DNA of 64,000 nucleotides from Sporosarcina sp. D27 (GCF_000586555.1 NZ_AZUC01000045.1:62001-126000); one strand, 5' to 3'; counted from the first letter of the stretch, positions 35,045 to 44,436 are shown. The notes: a model not told the origin generated them from the sequence alone. Numbers and translations: made by a program.

Positions 35045-36706
35045 TCATCTATTCATCTCCCGTAACTGTCGGGACAACTCAAAAAATTGCTTATCTAGTT
35101 TGCTGTATGCTGGATTCCCAGGTGTCAGCAGGCTCAACTTTCCTAATACAGCCTGCAATTCCGTTTCAAGACGAAGTTTTTCTTGTTCGGAAGAAGGAAC
35201 TGGAGCAGAGGATTTCCGACTTTCCCATTCCACCAAACTATACGGTACTTTACGAACAGTCCCTTTTTCAAACAACAACAACCCATCTGCCATACGCTCT
35301 GTAAAATATCGATCGTGCGACGCAAACAACAACGTGCCTGGATACGTATCCAACGTTCGCTCCAGCTCTTCACGCGATGGAAGATCTAAGTGATTCGTTG
35401 GTTCATCTAGTAGTAACACATCCGTTTTCCTTCGGATGAAATCGAGCAGTTTCACTTTCAACCGCTCCCCCTGACTAAGGGAACCGAGCTGCAGCCGCCA
35501 TTGTTCTGCTGTAAATCCTAAATTCGTCAATTGGATGCGCAGGAAACCTTGTTCTTCGTAAGACGGAGAATAAAAATATTCGGCCATCGTCTGATCATCC
35601 GGTAAATCGAATGCGGTCTGACGCAAGTATCCTAACGTCATGCCTTCAGATAGCCAGACGTCCCCATCGTAATCGAGTTCGCCTAAAAGCATGCGGAACA
35701 GCGTCGTTTTCCCAGAACCATTCGGTCCGATCAGAGCAAGTCGCTCACCTGCCTGTACAGTAAATGCAGCATGCTGAAAAAGTTGTCTGTCTTCGAATGC
35801 TTTGCCTGCATCTTTCAGTTCCAGAACACGCTTACCTTTCTTCCGTAGTCCTTCCAGTTCAAACGAAACCGATGTTTCTGCAATTGGCGCCTCTTTTCGG
35901 TTTTTCTTAAGCTCTGATTCTAATCGTTTTTTCTTCGAACGTATTTGCACATTCCGTTTCTTTACCTTTTTCCGGTAGTATTCTTTAGCGCCACCTTTTT
36001 TCGTAGACTCTGCGTGCCCTTTCGAAGACCACTTATCCAGCTGCTCGATTTGACCTTCTATTTCAGCAATGTACTGTTGTTGCTCTTCATAATGCTTTTG
36101 CTGTACGAATCGCTCATGCTCTTTCTGCTTGCGATAATCCGTGTAATTGCCTTCATAAGCCGTCAATTTCCCATTCTCAATTTCAAAAACGAAATCCGCC
36201 AAGTGGTCGATAAAATATCGATCGTGTGAGACGAACAATAATGTGCCCTCACGTTCTTGAAGCGTTTCAATGAGCTGTTCCACACTCGCTGCGTCCAAAT
36301 GATTAGTAGGTTCATCCAATAGTAAGATTTCATGGTTTTCAGCTAGCGTAGCTGTAAGCCGCAGTTTGACTCTCTCTCCGCCGCTTGCATAAGCATATTC
36401 TGTCTCTTTCGGAACGTGCCAGTGACTGCGCTTTTGAAAAAGCTCTTCTTGTGTCCAATCTACTGGCTCTTCTGTTTCAGCCTCTTGTTTGTAATACGAA
36501 ATGGAAGGCGTTCGACCAATCCAATCAATTCCTCCAGATGAAGGTTTTCGTTCACCTGCCAGAATTGACAAAAGTGTTGTTTTCCCTGCCCCATTAGGCC
36601 CGACAATTGCTATTTTGGCTCCTTGCGGGATTTCTGCGCTGAGTTCTTTAAAAATATTTACATCCCCATATCCTGCTGATACCTTGTTAACTATTCCTCG
36701 TAACAT
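35045..36706 (-). CDS. ABC-F family ribosome-protection-type ATPase
   Basis: 553 residues with two ABC domains: Walker A GPNGAGKTT and GPNGSGKTT, signatures ASGGERVKLRL and LSQGERLKVKL, and two LLLDEPTNHLD Walker B motifs. A charged interdomain linker (roughly residues 190-275) and a C-terminal helical extension are present. There are no TMs, so it acts in the cytosol on ribosomes. The length and the attenuator upstream resemble antibiotic-resistance ABC-F proteins such as VmlR/Vga/Msr, but sequence alone does not name the drug class. Confidence 0.9.
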   Translation of the reverse strand: MLRGIVNKVSAGYGDVNIFKELSAEIPQGAKIAIVGPNGAGKTTLLSILAGERKPSSGGIDWIGRTPSISYYKQEAETEEPVDWTQEELFQKRSHWHVPKETEYAYASGGERVKLRLTATLAENHEILLLDEPTNHLDAASVEQLIETLQEREGTLLFVSHDRYFIDHLADFVFEIENGKLTAYEGNYTDYRKQKEHERFVQQKHYEEQQQYIAEIEGQIEQLDKWSSKGHAESTKKGGAKEYYRKKVKKRNVQIRSKKKRLESELKKNRKEAPIAETSVSFELEGLRKKGKRVLELKDAGKAFEDRQLFQHAAFTVQAGERLALIGPNGSGKTTLFRMLLGELDYDGDVWLSEGMTLGYLRQTAFDLPDDQTMAEYFYSPSYEEQGFLRIQLTNLGFTAEQWRLQLGSLSQGERLKVKLLDFIRRKTDVLLLDEPTNHLDLPSREELERTLDTYPGTLLFASHDRYFTERMADGLLLFEKGTVRKVPYSLVEWESRKSSAPVPSSEQEKLRLETELQAVLGKLSLLTPGNPAYSKLDKQFFELSRQLREMNR

Positions 36707-36734
36707 CTACATTCCTCCAGTTGGAAGGGAACAC

Positions 36735-36992
36735 AAAAAAGATCCCTCCGTAAAATAATCGGAAGGATCGGTTCTGTCAGCATCTCAAAAAAGCCTCAAC
36801 TCTATTGATGAGCATCGTAATATCGACTCAGCAAAGGTTGAACGCGGCAGTTTAAAATGGACAGACCAATCCCGTTTTTCCACACAACGAATCATTCGTT
36901 TTGAGAAATTAGGAATTAGTTATCCATCAGCCACACTCAACCCTTTCTGTCAGTTAGTCTATCTAGTATATCAAATTTAGAATTGTTCGCAA
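36735..36992 (-). promoter_or_regulatory. Promoter and transcription attenuator of the ABC-F gene
   Basis: On the minus strand: promoter TTGCGA-16-TATACT (36965-36992), then a leader of about 250 bases ending in an intrinsic terminator (GATCCTTCCG...CGGAGGGATC, 36741-36769, plus six T). GGATTGGT (36865-36872) is complementary to ACCGATCC (36765-36772), which includes the 5' arm of the terminator, giving an antiterminator alternative. Possible leader peptides are GTG-started MWLMDN (36916-36936, AAAGGG upstream) and a 36-codon frame from 36895. This is the layout of ribosome-stalling attenuation known for vmlR-like genes. The remaining 36993-37140 holds nothing I can support. Confidence 0.7.
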
Positions 36993-37140
36993 GTTAAAAT
37001 TTGTATCTTCTTTATTTCCAACATTCGATTATTTCCGGGGAAATAATCTTCAATCCGACATTTTGTAGCACTTATTTACCCAAACAGAAAACCCAACTAC
37101 AAAAATTGTCAGTTTGTGTTGGGGCTACATCTTTCTTTAG

Positions 37141-37491
37141 TTACTGCCAAGCGCTCATTCCGCCTTTGACATTGATGACATCGGTAAATCCTGCTTTTTT
37201 CAAAATTCCTGCTGCACGGGCACTACGCATTCCACTTTGGCAGATTACGTACGTTTCTTTGCTTTTGTCCAGCTCACTCATACGCTTTCCTAAATCGTTA
37301 AGGGGAATATTTTTAAATTCTTTGACGTGGCGACCTTTGTATTCTCCAGGTGTTCGAACATCTACAAATTGCTTCGACTTATCTTTCGTTAATGCCTTAA
37401 CTTCAGTCGTGGATATCGTACGAATTCCTTTTTGGGGTTTCATACGCCATACAAAGAATGCCACAATTAATAAGATTATAATCCAACTCAT
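37141..37491 (-). CDS. Membrane-anchored rhodanese-like sulfurtransferase
   Basis: 116 residues. An N-terminal TM (WIIILLIVAFFVW) is followed by a rhodanese domain with DVRTPGEYKGRH and the active-site loop CQSGMRS. It carries persulfide on the Cys. The start at 37491 has GGAGGAA upstream; the earlier ATG at 37506 includes that site. A CsoR/CstR-like operator sits in the promoter spacer, consistent with a persulfide-responsive sulfurtransferase, but no cstR gene is in the window. Confidence 0.92.
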   Translation of the reverse strand: MSWIIILLIVAFFVWRMKPQKGIRTISTTEVKALTKDKSKQFVDVRTPGEYKGRHVKEFKNIPLNDLGKRMSELDKSKETYVICQSGMRSARAAGILKKAGFTDVINVKGGMSAWQ

Positions 37492-37524
37492 CGGTAATTC
37501 CTCCATTTGCTTTCTATTTCTTCA

Positions 37525-37553
37525 AATATACCTATAAGGGTATTTTAAAGCAA
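37525..37553 (-). promoter_or_regulatory. Promoter with CsoR/CstR-like operator for the rhodanese gene
   Basis: On the minus strand TTGCTT (37548-37553), a 17-base spacer, and TATATT (37525-37530). The spacer holds the dyad ATACC-TATAA-GGGTAT (37528-37543). Same arrangement as at 12695-12723. Confidence 0.65.
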
Positions 37554-37606
37554 TGAATTTGCCCATAAAAAAAACGCAGCACCCGATGGTCTACGTTTGG
37601 TCTAGG

Positions 37607-37762
37607 TTATCTCTTCTCTGACAGTGCTAAAAAGAATGTCGCTACTGGCCCCAGTAAGAGAGAAAGCAAGAACCAATTAAAACCCGATCGATTTTTCCCT
37701 TGTGCCAATACGGCATTGATCAGCGCGAGCGTTCCCCATCCTACAAAATAACCCTCATCCAT
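37607..37762 (-). CDS. Small two-helix membrane protein, 51 residues
   Basis: Starts MDEGYFVGWGTLALINAVLA, then KNRSGFNWFLLSLLLGPVAT and an SEKR end. The loop-plus-helix pattern R(S/T)GFxWFLLxLLLGP is common in small bacterial membrane proteins. GGGAGG lies eight bases before the ATG. A hairpin with a T-run (37563-37600, AAACGTAG.../...CTGCGTTTTTT on the minus strand) ends the transcript. Function unknown. Confidence 0.72.
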   Translation of the reverse strand: MDEGYFVGWGTLALINAVLAQGKNRSGFNWFLLSLLLGPVATFFLALSEKR

Positions 37763-37918
37763 ATCGAAAACCTCCCGAGTTGTTCTGAAATTCTATCTAT
37801 TCTACGCAAGACGAGCCCATTGGGTTTCACTTTCACTATGCAACTTACTCCGGATTTTTCAGAAAAGTAAATTCTCGAGGCAAAGGGTGTGATAGGATAG
37901 CAGAAGGAGGTGTTACCT

Positions 37919-38668
37919 ATGAATAGTATTACATTCAAAGACATTTATAACGCTGGGGTTGCAGCGACAATCACTGATACATATAGCCATTTTCATCTAC
38001 CAGATATGCCACTCTATTATGATAGTAACTTCATGGAGTTTAAAAAAATGCCCACTGTCAGTGAGTTTAAAAAAGCAGAACATGAATTAAAAATCTATCA
38101 CACTGCACGTGGTCAGTACCATCTGAAATTCACATTCCCTCAGGATGAACCCATTTCAAAAGAATTGACTGCCTATTTAAACCGTCAAGACTATGAAATC
38201 GGTTTTCTAGAATTATATGCACTCTATCCAAAGGATTTTCCGGAAACATCCCCATCTTCTGCAATTAAAGTTCTTCCAGTGACTGGATCCAATCTCGAAG
38301 AATTCCTTCACCTTCAGCGAACGATTGATGAACAATTCGGGAAAGACTTTGCAGCACAAAAACAACTGCAACATAAAAAGAACTTCTCAAATCCTGATTT
38401 TCTGCAGCTTGTTGCATACTTCGAAGAGGAAATAGCTGGTTCAGTAGATTTGATCATTCAGTCACGGACTGTGGAGATAGATGGGTTGCACGTGTTAGAA
38501 AAAATGAGGCATAAAGGTGTTGGAAGTCAGTTGCAGCGATGGTTAATGGAACAATTTCCTGACAAACTAATCATTTTAGTCGCTGACGGTGAAGATACCC
38601 CAAGAGAAATGTACCAAAAGCAAAACTACAAGTATATAGGTTACCAATACGAAACGGTGAAAGCCTGA
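37919..38668 (+). CDS. GNAT-like N-acetyltransferase (two-part)
   Basis: 249 residues. The N-terminal half is poorly conserved; the C-terminal GNAT core has EIAGSVDLIIQ, the acetyl-CoA loop KMRHKGVGSQLQRWLMEQF and EMYQKQNYKYIGYQYE. AAGGAGGTG precedes the ATG at 37919; a GTG at 37910 is inside the site. Substrate unknown. The gene appears monocistronic. Confidence 0.85.
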   Translation: MNSITFKDIYNAGVAATITDTYSHFHLPDMPLYYDSNFMEFKKMPTVSEFKKAEHELKIYHTARGQYHLKFTFPQDEPISKELTAYLNRQDYEIGFLELYALYPKDFPETSPSSAIKVLPVTGSNLEEFLHLQRTIDEQFGKDFAAQKQLQHKKNFSNPDFLQLVAYFEEEIAGSVDLIIQSRTVEIDGLHVLEKMRHKGVGSQLQRWLMEQFPDKLIILVADGEDTPREMYQKQNYKYIGYQYETVKA

Positions 38669-38746
38669 ATTTTTTGATAAATTATCCTCCTGTCTCGTGC
38701 TAAATTAATGATAGACGAATTCTAAATAAGTCAGGACGTGTAGTAG

Positions 38747-39517
38747 ATGAAAAATCTCGCTCAATCTGTACAAATCCAACTATTGGAAGCGATGTTAGAT
38801 GGCAGTCGAGTGGCTACTTTAGTCACAGACCCCTCTCAGCCAGACAATCCGATTATCTATGCTAATCGCACCTTTGAATCGATGACGGGTTATCCATTAA
38901 CTGAGACATTAGGGCGAAATTGTCGATTTCTTCAAGGCGAAGATACCAATCCACTCGCAGTCAAACAACTCCATGATGCAATCCAGGATCAGAAGCCAAT
39001 TACCATCACCCTAAAAAACTATAGAAAAGATGGTACTGATTTTTGGAACCGTCTTTCTGTGAACCCCCTTCAAATTGATGATCATTTGTTCTTCATCGGT
39101 ACTCAAACGAACGTATCTGTTGAATATAGTCAACGAGATGAACTGTCTAATAAAGACAATGAAATTGAACAGCTGATGCTTCCGATCATGATGATTCAAG
39201 ACAATCTTGCTGCCGTTTCCCTAATTGGCGAAATGAGTCCCCAACGATTCAATTTATTAACACAAAAACTTAGTGAATTTGTTCAACACCATGAAGTAGA
39301 TCATATTATCATCGATATTACAGGAGTGTTCTGGAAACAAGAGTCCCCGCTAACAAACTTGTTTGCCATTCAGGAGGTCTTGAAACTAATGGGCACTCAG
39401 TTATATGTCACTGGTATATCTCCAAAAGTGGCTCAGTCATTAGTAAGTGAGCGACTGTCCAATCAGCAACTTCATACATTCTCAAGCATTCGACAAGCGA
39501 TTGATAATATCCAATAA
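38747..39517 (+). CDS. ytvA: LOV-STAS blue-light receptor (YtvA/PfyP type)
   Basis: 256 residues; B. subtilis YtvA has 261. The N-terminal LOV/PAS domain has the photoactive-Cys motif GRNCRFLQG, and also NYRKDGTDFWNRL and FIGTQTNVS. A helical linker and a C-terminal STAS domain (residues about 150-250, IIIDITG) follow. Blue light forms a flavin-Cys adduct on bound FMN; in Bacillus this feeds the stressosome and sigma-B. It is encoded 0.6 kb before the FMN riboswitch and riboflavin operon, separated by one small membrane-protein gene. Confidence 0.95.
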   Translation: MKNLAQSVQIQLLEAMLDGSRVATLVTDPSQPDNPIIYANRTFESMTGYPLTETLGRNCRFLQGEDTNPLAVKQLHDAIQDQKPITITLKNYRKDGTDFWNRLSVNPLQIDDHLFFIGTQTNVSVEYSQRDELSNKDNEIEQLMLPIMMIQDNLAAVSLIGEMSPQRFNLLTQKLSEFVQHHEVDHIIIDITGVFWKQESPLTNLFAIQEVLKLMGTQLYVTGISPKVAQSLVSERLSNQQLHTFSSIRQAIDNIQ

Positions 39518-39586
39518 TCTGCACATTTAAAGTGTTTATTTAATGCCATATTGTCTATCTCAGTATCCAATCAGGGAGGACTCATC

Positions 39587-40078
39587 ATGTTAACAAGAAA
39601 AATCCTATCCGCTTCTATATCAGGAGTGCTGTTTTTCATATTGCTTGGCTTCTTCATTCCCAATCCTTTCGGGGAACCCATCACGTCATTGTCTAATTAC
39701 CTCGGATCCGTTTTGGTTAGTATTTCGGGCTATCTCCTCTACGGCACCCCGATCATACTTTTTTATGGAATTATTTGTTCAATCATCAGCGAAAAAATAT
39801 CTGTTTTAATTAGTGAAAAAGTAAAACTTGACAAAGCTGAATTCGTTCTTTCCGGATTACTTCACGCAAGTTTCGGATTAGTATTTTCAGCATATGGACT
39901 TGTCGCATCGCTACTATTTTTTTCTGTAGACCGTGTGATCGCGAATAGAAAAATGCAGGTTACGGGTAAGCAAATCGTAACGGCACTAGTTCTTCCAATC
40001 GGAGTGTATGTACTGTGTGGTGGATCCCTTGCAGCAGCAGATTTCTTCTCTGGCGGGTGGAAAGACTTGCTCGTTTAA
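39587..40078 (+). CDS. Four-TM membrane protein of unknown function
   Basis: 163 residues. Hydrophobic segments at about 8-24, 38-63, 83-108 and 128-152. The start at 39587 has AGGGAGG six bases upstream; an upstream in-frame start at 39551 lacks one. It lies between the LOV-STAS gene and the riboflavin operon, with no terminator seen on either side. B. subtilis also has a small membrane gene (ytvB) after ytvA, but I cannot assert homology. Confidence 0.75.
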   Translation: MLTRKILSASISGVLFFILLGFFIPNPFGEPITSLSNYLGSVLVSISGYLLYGTPIILFYGIICSIISEKISVLISEKVKLDKAEFVLSGLLHASFGLVFSAYGLVASLLFFSVDRVIANRKMQVTGKQIVTALVLPIGVYVLCGGSLAAADFFSGGWKDLLV

Positions 40079-40093
40079 AATTGAACATGCAGG

Positions 40094-40123
40094 TTGCAAG
40101 CTTACTAATAGCTGTGCTAGACT
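40094..40123 (+). promoter_or_regulatory. Promoter of the riboflavin operon
   Basis: TTGCAA (40094-40099), 18 bases, TAGACT (40118-40123), about 20 bases before the riboswitch aptamer. Confidence 0.6.
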
Positions 40124-40141
40124 TTGAGACAATCGAATAAT

Positions 40142-40284
40142 ATTCCTTCGGGGCAGGGTGAAATTCCCTACCGGCGGTGATGAGCTTTTATAGCTCTTAG
40201 TCCGTGACCCGGCTGCATTTTTTGTAGACGGTGGATTTGGTGAAACTCCAAGGCCGACAGTTAAAGTCTGGATGGGAGAAGGAA
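40142..40284 (+). ncRNA. FMN riboswitch (RFN element)
   Basis: All conserved RFN blocks are present in order: TCGGGGCAGGGTGAAATTCC, CTACCGGCGGTGAT, AGTCCGTGAC, GGTGAAACTCCAAGGCCGAC and AGTCTGGATGGGAGAAGG. It binds FMN and would promote the terminator at 40340, switching off ribDEAH. Confidence 0.97.
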
Positions 40285-40339
40285 TGGTGCGTTTTTCAAA
40301 TTTTTCATTTGACTGACGCTTATTTTGTCATGCTTACCC

Positions 40340-40371
40340 AGCCCCGCACATCTGTTGCGGGGCTTTTTTTG
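40340..40371 (+). terminator. Riboswitch-controlled terminator before ribD
   Basis: AGCCCCGCA-catctgt-TGCGGGGCT followed by seven T, between the FMN aptamer and ribD. Confidence 0.93.
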
Positions 40372-40409
40372 TTACATGAGGAATCTATGATTCAGGAGTG
40401 TTGTTATCT

Positions 40410-41525
40410 TTGGAAATTGAACACTATATGCAAATCGCTTTATCACTTGCGCAAGGTGCGGCAGGTCAAACTTCTCCGAATCCACCAGTCGGTTCCATTG
40501 TTGTAAACCATGGCAGGATTGTCGGAATGGGTGCTCATTTGCGCGCTGGCGAACGTCATGCAGAGCGGGTTGCTCTGGATATGGCAGGCAAAGAATCTGT
40601 TGGCGCGGATTTGTACGTCACTCTTGAACCTTGTTCGCATACAGGAAAAACACCGCCATGCACAGAAGCGATTTTGCAAGCAGGCATCTCTCGTGTCTAC
40701 GTTTCGGCTTTAGATCCGAATCCACTAGTTGCAGGGTCTGGAATCCAGCGACTTCGAGATTCAGGTGTCGAAGTACATATCGGAGTCTGTACGGATTTAG
40801 CAAACGAATTGTATCAACCTTTTTTCCATTTCATTCAAACCAAACAACCTCATGTAACGTTAAAAACAGCTATGACATTAGACGGTAAAATCGCAGCATT
40901 TTCAGGACACAGCAAATGGGTGACAAGCGAGCAAGCACGTCTTGACGTCCATCGTCTTCGTCATGTCCATGATGCCATTTTAACTGGAAGTAAAACGATT
41001 CTTCACGACAATCCCCTTCTCACCACCAGATTGCCCCAAGGTGGACTTCATCCTATTCGAGTTATTTTAGATACACAATTATCTACACCTGTTGCGAGTC
41101 AGGTCATTCAAAACACGGACGCCCCTACCTGGATTTTTTGTGGCAGCGCGGCGTCAAAAAAACGAGAATTGAATTTCTTGCCGTACCATCACATCGAAGT
41201 TTTTCGTATGAATGAGCCTGCCATTTCAGTATCTGACGTACTGGATAAACTTGGCCGGCGTGGCATCATGACCCTACTTCTAGAAGGAGGATCCTCTGTA
41301 AATGCTTCTTTTTTACAAGCGGATGCTGTCGATCGGATCATTGCGTATATTGCTCCGAGATTACTCGGCGGGGCTGATTCTCTCACTCCAATCGGCGGGG
41401 AAAGTCCTGCCTTGATGAGTGACGCGAAAGATTTTATTTTCTTAAAAACGGAACAGCTTGGTCCAGATTTAAAGGTAACGGCTGTACCAAAAGGAAGTGA
41501 TTCTAATGTTCACAGGAATCATTGA
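40410..41525 (+). CDS. ribD: Bifunctional pyrimidine deaminase/reductase RibD
   Basis: About 371 residues. The N-terminal deaminase zinc motifs are GERHAERVA and TLEPCSHTGKTPPC; the C-terminal reductase has TLKTAMTLDGKIA, GSKTILHDNPLLTTR and LLEGGSSVNASF. It deaminates and reduces the product of GTP cyclohydrolase II. The start is taken as the TTG at 40410 (AGGAG about 11 bases upstream); a GTG at 40398 lies against the ribosome binding site and is the alternative. It overlaps ribE by 20 bases. Confidence 0.95.
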   Translation: MEIEHYMQIALSLAQGAAGQTSPNPPVGSIVVNHGRIVGMGAHLRAGERHAERVALDMAGKESVGADLYVTLEPCSHTGKTPPCTEAILQAGISRVYVSALDPNPLVAGSGIQRLRDSGVEVHIGVCTDLANELYQPFFHFIQTKQPHVTLKTAMTLDGKIAAFSGHSKWVTSEQARLDVHRLRHVHDAILTGSKTILHDNPLLTTRLPQGGLHPIRVILDTQLSTPVASQVIQNTDAPTWIFCGSAASKKRELNFLPYHHIEVFRMNEPAISVSDVLDKLGRRGIMTLLLEGGSSVNASFLQADAVDRIIAYIAPRLLGGADSLTPIGGESPALMSDAKDFIFLKTEQLGPDLKVTAVPKGSDSNVHRNH

Positions 41526-42153
41526 GGAAATTGGGACTGTACGAACAGTCCGTTCTTCTGGTCAATCGATGGAACTCACTGTGGCAGCTGCAGAAATACT
41601 GAAAGATGTCTGTTTAGGAGACAGTATCTCCGTTAACGGAACTTGTCTGACTGTGACATCATTTACTACTGGTCAGTTTACCGCGGACGTGATGCCTGAA
41701 ACGTTTCGAACGACTTCGTTACATAACGCGAAAGATGGTACTTCAGTAAATTTAGAACGTGCTCTGCGCGCGGATAGTCGTTTTGGGGGTCATTTTGTTT
41801 CCGGTCACGTTGACGGAACTGCAATTGTCCAAAAGTGTCAGCAAGTCGAAAATTCACTTGTCATGCATTTATCACTCCCGCCTGGAGGATTGAACTATGT
41901 GCTTCCGAAAGGATCGATTGCACTCGATGGAACTTCTTTAACGATTTTTGACGTGTCAGATGAAAGCATTTCGATTTCGCTCATCCCACACACTCAAAAA
42001 ACAACAGTCCTTGCGCAGCGTAAACCAGGAGACCGCGTCAATGTGGAGTTTGACATGCTCGCAAAATACACGCTTAACATGCTACAGAAACAAGCTCCTT
42101 CTGCTAAACAACCTTTGAACAAGGACTTTTTACAGCAAAACGGATTTTTATAA
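41506..42153 (+). CDS. ribE: Riboflavin synthase alpha chain
   Basis: 215 residues, with the two lumazine-binding repeats visible: [12 protein letters not shown]...NGTCLTVT and [10 protein letters not shown]...LDGTSLTI. It dismutates two lumazines to riboflavin. The ATG at 41506 has AAAGGA upstream. It starts inside the end of ribD. The last 20 residues ([15 protein letters not shown]...) are a variable tail. Confidence 0.95.
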   Translation: MFTGIIEEIGTVRTVRSSGQSMELTVAAAEILKDVCLGDSISVNGTCLTVTSFTTGQFTADVMPETFRTTSLHNAKDGTSVNLERALRADSRFGGHFVSGHVDGTAIVQKCQQVENSLVMHLSLPPGGLNYVLPKGSIALDGTSLTIFDVSDESISISLIPHTQKTTVLAQRKPGDRVNVEFDMLAKYTLNMLQKQAPSAKQPLNKDFLQQNGFL

Positions 42154-42170
42154 AGAAAGGGTGTTTCCTC

Positions 42171-43364
42171 ATGTTTGATACGATCGAAGAAGCGATTCAA
42201 GACTTAAAACTCGGGAAACCGATTATTGTTGTGGATGATGAAAATCGTGAAAACGAAGGCGACTTCATCTGCTTAGCAGAACACGCAACTCCCGAGATGA
42301 TCAATTTCATGGCAACGAAAGGACGCGGACTCATCTGTACACCGATCACTGAATCGAAAGCGGCTCAACTTGGGCTCCCGATGATGACTGCGCACAATAC
42401 GGATGCACATGGAACGGCATTCACAGTGAGCATCGATCATGCAGAATCCCATACTGGTATTAGTGCCTTCGAACGTTCGGAAACGATTTTAAAAATGCTT
42501 GAGCTACAAGCAACATCAAGTGACTTTAAGCAACCAGGTCACATCTTTCCGCTGATTGCACAAAATAACGGAGTGCTCAGCCGAGTAGGCCACACCGAGG
42601 CTTCCGTCGATTTAGCTAGACTGGCAGGAAGTGAGCCTGCTGCGGTCATTTGCGAAATTATGAGCGAAGATGGTTCGATGGCTCGGGTCCCTGAATTGCG
42701 TGAGCTAGCAGATTCAGAAGGGCTGAAACTAATTAGCATCGAAGACCTTGTGCAATACCGACTTGCCAACGAAACGCTCATTACACGTGAAGCACAGGTC
42801 ATATTGCCGACGTCATTTGGTCTATTTAAGATGATTGGCTATACCGAAAAAATGACCGGTAAAGAACACGTCGCTCTGGTTAAAGGTGATCTGACTTGCA
42901 CAGAACCTATACTAGTCAGAGTCCATTCTGAATGCTTGACTGGGGATATTTTCGGTTCTTCTAGATGTGACTGTGGCCCACAACTTCACGCAGCTTTGCA
43001 ACAGATTGAAGACGCGGGGCGCGGCGTCCTGCTTTACATGCGTCAAGAAGGGCGCGGAATCGGTCTCATTAACAAGTTGAAAGCTTACGAATTGCAGGAG
43101 CAAGGATTGGATACCGTAGAAGCAAATGTGGCACTTGGATTCCCTGATGACTTGCGCGACTACGGAATCAGCGCACAGATCTTGCAAGACTTAGGGATTG
43201 CTGACGTGAGATTGCTGACGAATAACCCTAGAAAGTTGGATGGATTAGTGAAGTATGGACTCACGATCACGGAACGCGTTCCAATTGAGCTCCCTGCTCT
43301 CCCCGAAAACAAACACTATTTAGAAACGAAAATAGAAAAACTCGGTCATTTATTGACCCTATAG
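42171..43364 (+). CDS. ribBA: 3,4-dihydroxy-2-butanone 4-phosphate synthase / GTP cyclohydrolase II
   Basis: 397 residues. The N-terminal DHBP synthase has [19 protein letters not shown] and [17 protein letters not shown]. The C-terminal cyclohydrolase II has the Zn motif [15 protein letters not shown] and RQEGRGIGL. It makes both precursors of riboflavin. It is 17 bases after ribE, with AAAGGGTG upstream. Confidence 0.96.
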   Translation: MFDTIEEAIQDLKLGKPIIVVDDENRENEGDFICLAEHATPEMINFMATKGRGLICTPITESKAAQLGLPMMTAHNTDAHGTAFTVSIDHAESHTGISAFERSETILKMLELQATSSDFKQPGHIFPLIAQNNGVLSRVGHTEASVDLARLAGSEPAAVICEIMSEDGSMARVPELRELADSEGLKLISIEDLVQYRLANETLITREAQVILPTSFGLFKMIGYTEKMTGKEHVALVKGDLTCTEPILVRVHSECLTGDIFGSSRCDCGPQLHAALQQIEDAGRGVLLYMRQEGRGIGLINKLKAYELQEQGLDTVEANVALGFPDDLRDYGISAQILQDLGIADVRLLTNNPRKLDGLVKYGLTITERVPIELPALPENKHYLETKIEKLGHLLTL

Positions 43365-43376
43365 GAGGCATTCACA

Positions 43377-43844
43377 ATGGGAACTGTATATGAAGGTCAT
43401 TTAGTTGGTACGGGATTAAAAATTGGACTTGTTGTCGGGCGGTTTAATGAGTTCATCACAAGCAAGCTACTTTCTGCCGCACAAGATGCATGTAGACGCC
43501 ACGGCGTTTCTGAAGAAGATATCGACCTAGCATGGGTGCCAGGTGCTTTTGAAATTCCGATGATCGCTAAAAAGATGGCTGACTCCGGTAAATACGATGC
43601 GGTCATCACGCTTGGAACTGTTATTCGTGGAGCAACACCTCACTTTGACTATGTGTGCAGTGAAACCGCTAAGGGTGTGGCGGCAGCTGGCTTACAGTCA
43701 GGAATTCCTGTCATCTTCGGCGTACTGACAACGGACTCTATTGAGCAGTCGATCGAACGCGCAGGAACGAAAGCTGGCAACAAGGGCTGGGATGCCGCAG
43801 TTTCTGCGATTGAAATGGCAAACTTGAACAAGCAATTTTCTTAA
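43377..43844 (+). CDS. ribH: 6,7-dimethyl-8-ribityllumazine synthase
   Basis: 155 residues. Motifs [34 protein letters not shown] and [10 protein letters not shown]. It condenses the RibD product with dihydroxybutanone phosphate and assembles as a capsid around RibE. ATAGGAGG lies before the ATG, 12 bases after ribBA. It is the last gene of the operon; no clear terminator is seen after it. Confidence 0.96.
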   Translation: MGTVYEGHLVGTGLKIGLVVGRFNEFITSKLLSAAQDACRRHGVSEEDIDLAWVPGAFEIPMIAKKMADSGKYDAVITLGTVIRGATPHFDYVCSETAKGVAAAGLQSGIPVIFGVLTTDSIEQSIERAGTKAGNKGWDAAVSAIEMANLNKQFS

Positions 43845-43973
43845 GGACATCTGCTAGATTCTTTCAATCGTGGGTTAAGTTGTTCAAAAATAGGATATAG
43901 GAATAACTATGGGGATAGTTGCTACTGTAAGAAGGAGTATTTATCCAATACTTTCTGAAGGAGAGATTCACAG

Positions 43974-44375
43974 ATGTCCATCACCTATACATTTAATACA
44001 GATCAGTTGACGAAAGACAACATTCAACAGTTATTTCTGTCCGTTGAATGGGAATCTGCTTCCCACCCGAACGACTTATATAACGCCATCCTCAACTCTC
44101 ATTCTGTCGCAACTGCATGGGACGGCTGCCGGCTAATTGGACTTGCTAATGCAATGTCTGATGGATCCATGGCCGTTTACTTCCATTACGTCCTTACAGA
44201 TCCAGTCTATCAGGGGCAAGGAATCGGTAAAGAGATTATGAAAATGATGTTGGAGAAGTACCAGGATATGCACACAAGAGTACTCGTTTCTTATCCGAAA
44301 GCGGTTGGATTTTATGAGTCCCTTGGCTTTGAGCCCGAAGAAACTAGTACACCGATGTATGTATTTTCAGACTGA
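43974..44375 (+). CDS. GNAT-family N-acetyltransferase
   Basis: 133 residues. GNAT core: YFHYVLTDPVYQGQGIGKEIM (acetyl-CoA loop QGQGIG) and PKAVGFYESLGFEPE. GAAGGAGAG precedes the ATG. Substrate unknown. The gene has its own terminator at 44399. Confidence 0.9.
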   Translation: MSITYTFNTDQLTKDNIQQLFLSVEWESASHPNDLYNAILNSHSVATAWDGCRLIGLANAMSDGSMAVYFHYVLTDPVYQGQGIGKEIMKMMLEKYQDMHTRVLVSYPKAVGFYESLGFEPEETSTPMYVFSD

Positions 44376-44398
44376 ACCAATAAGGATAATCTATAGAT

Positions 44399-44436
44399 AA
44401 AACGCATCCCTGGCATAACCTGGGATGCGTTTTTTC
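44399..44436. terminator. Terminator between convergent GNAT gene and queT
   Basis: AAAACGCATCCC pairs with GGGATGCGTTTT, followed by T-run on plus; an A-run on the other side serves queT. Confidence 0.92.
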
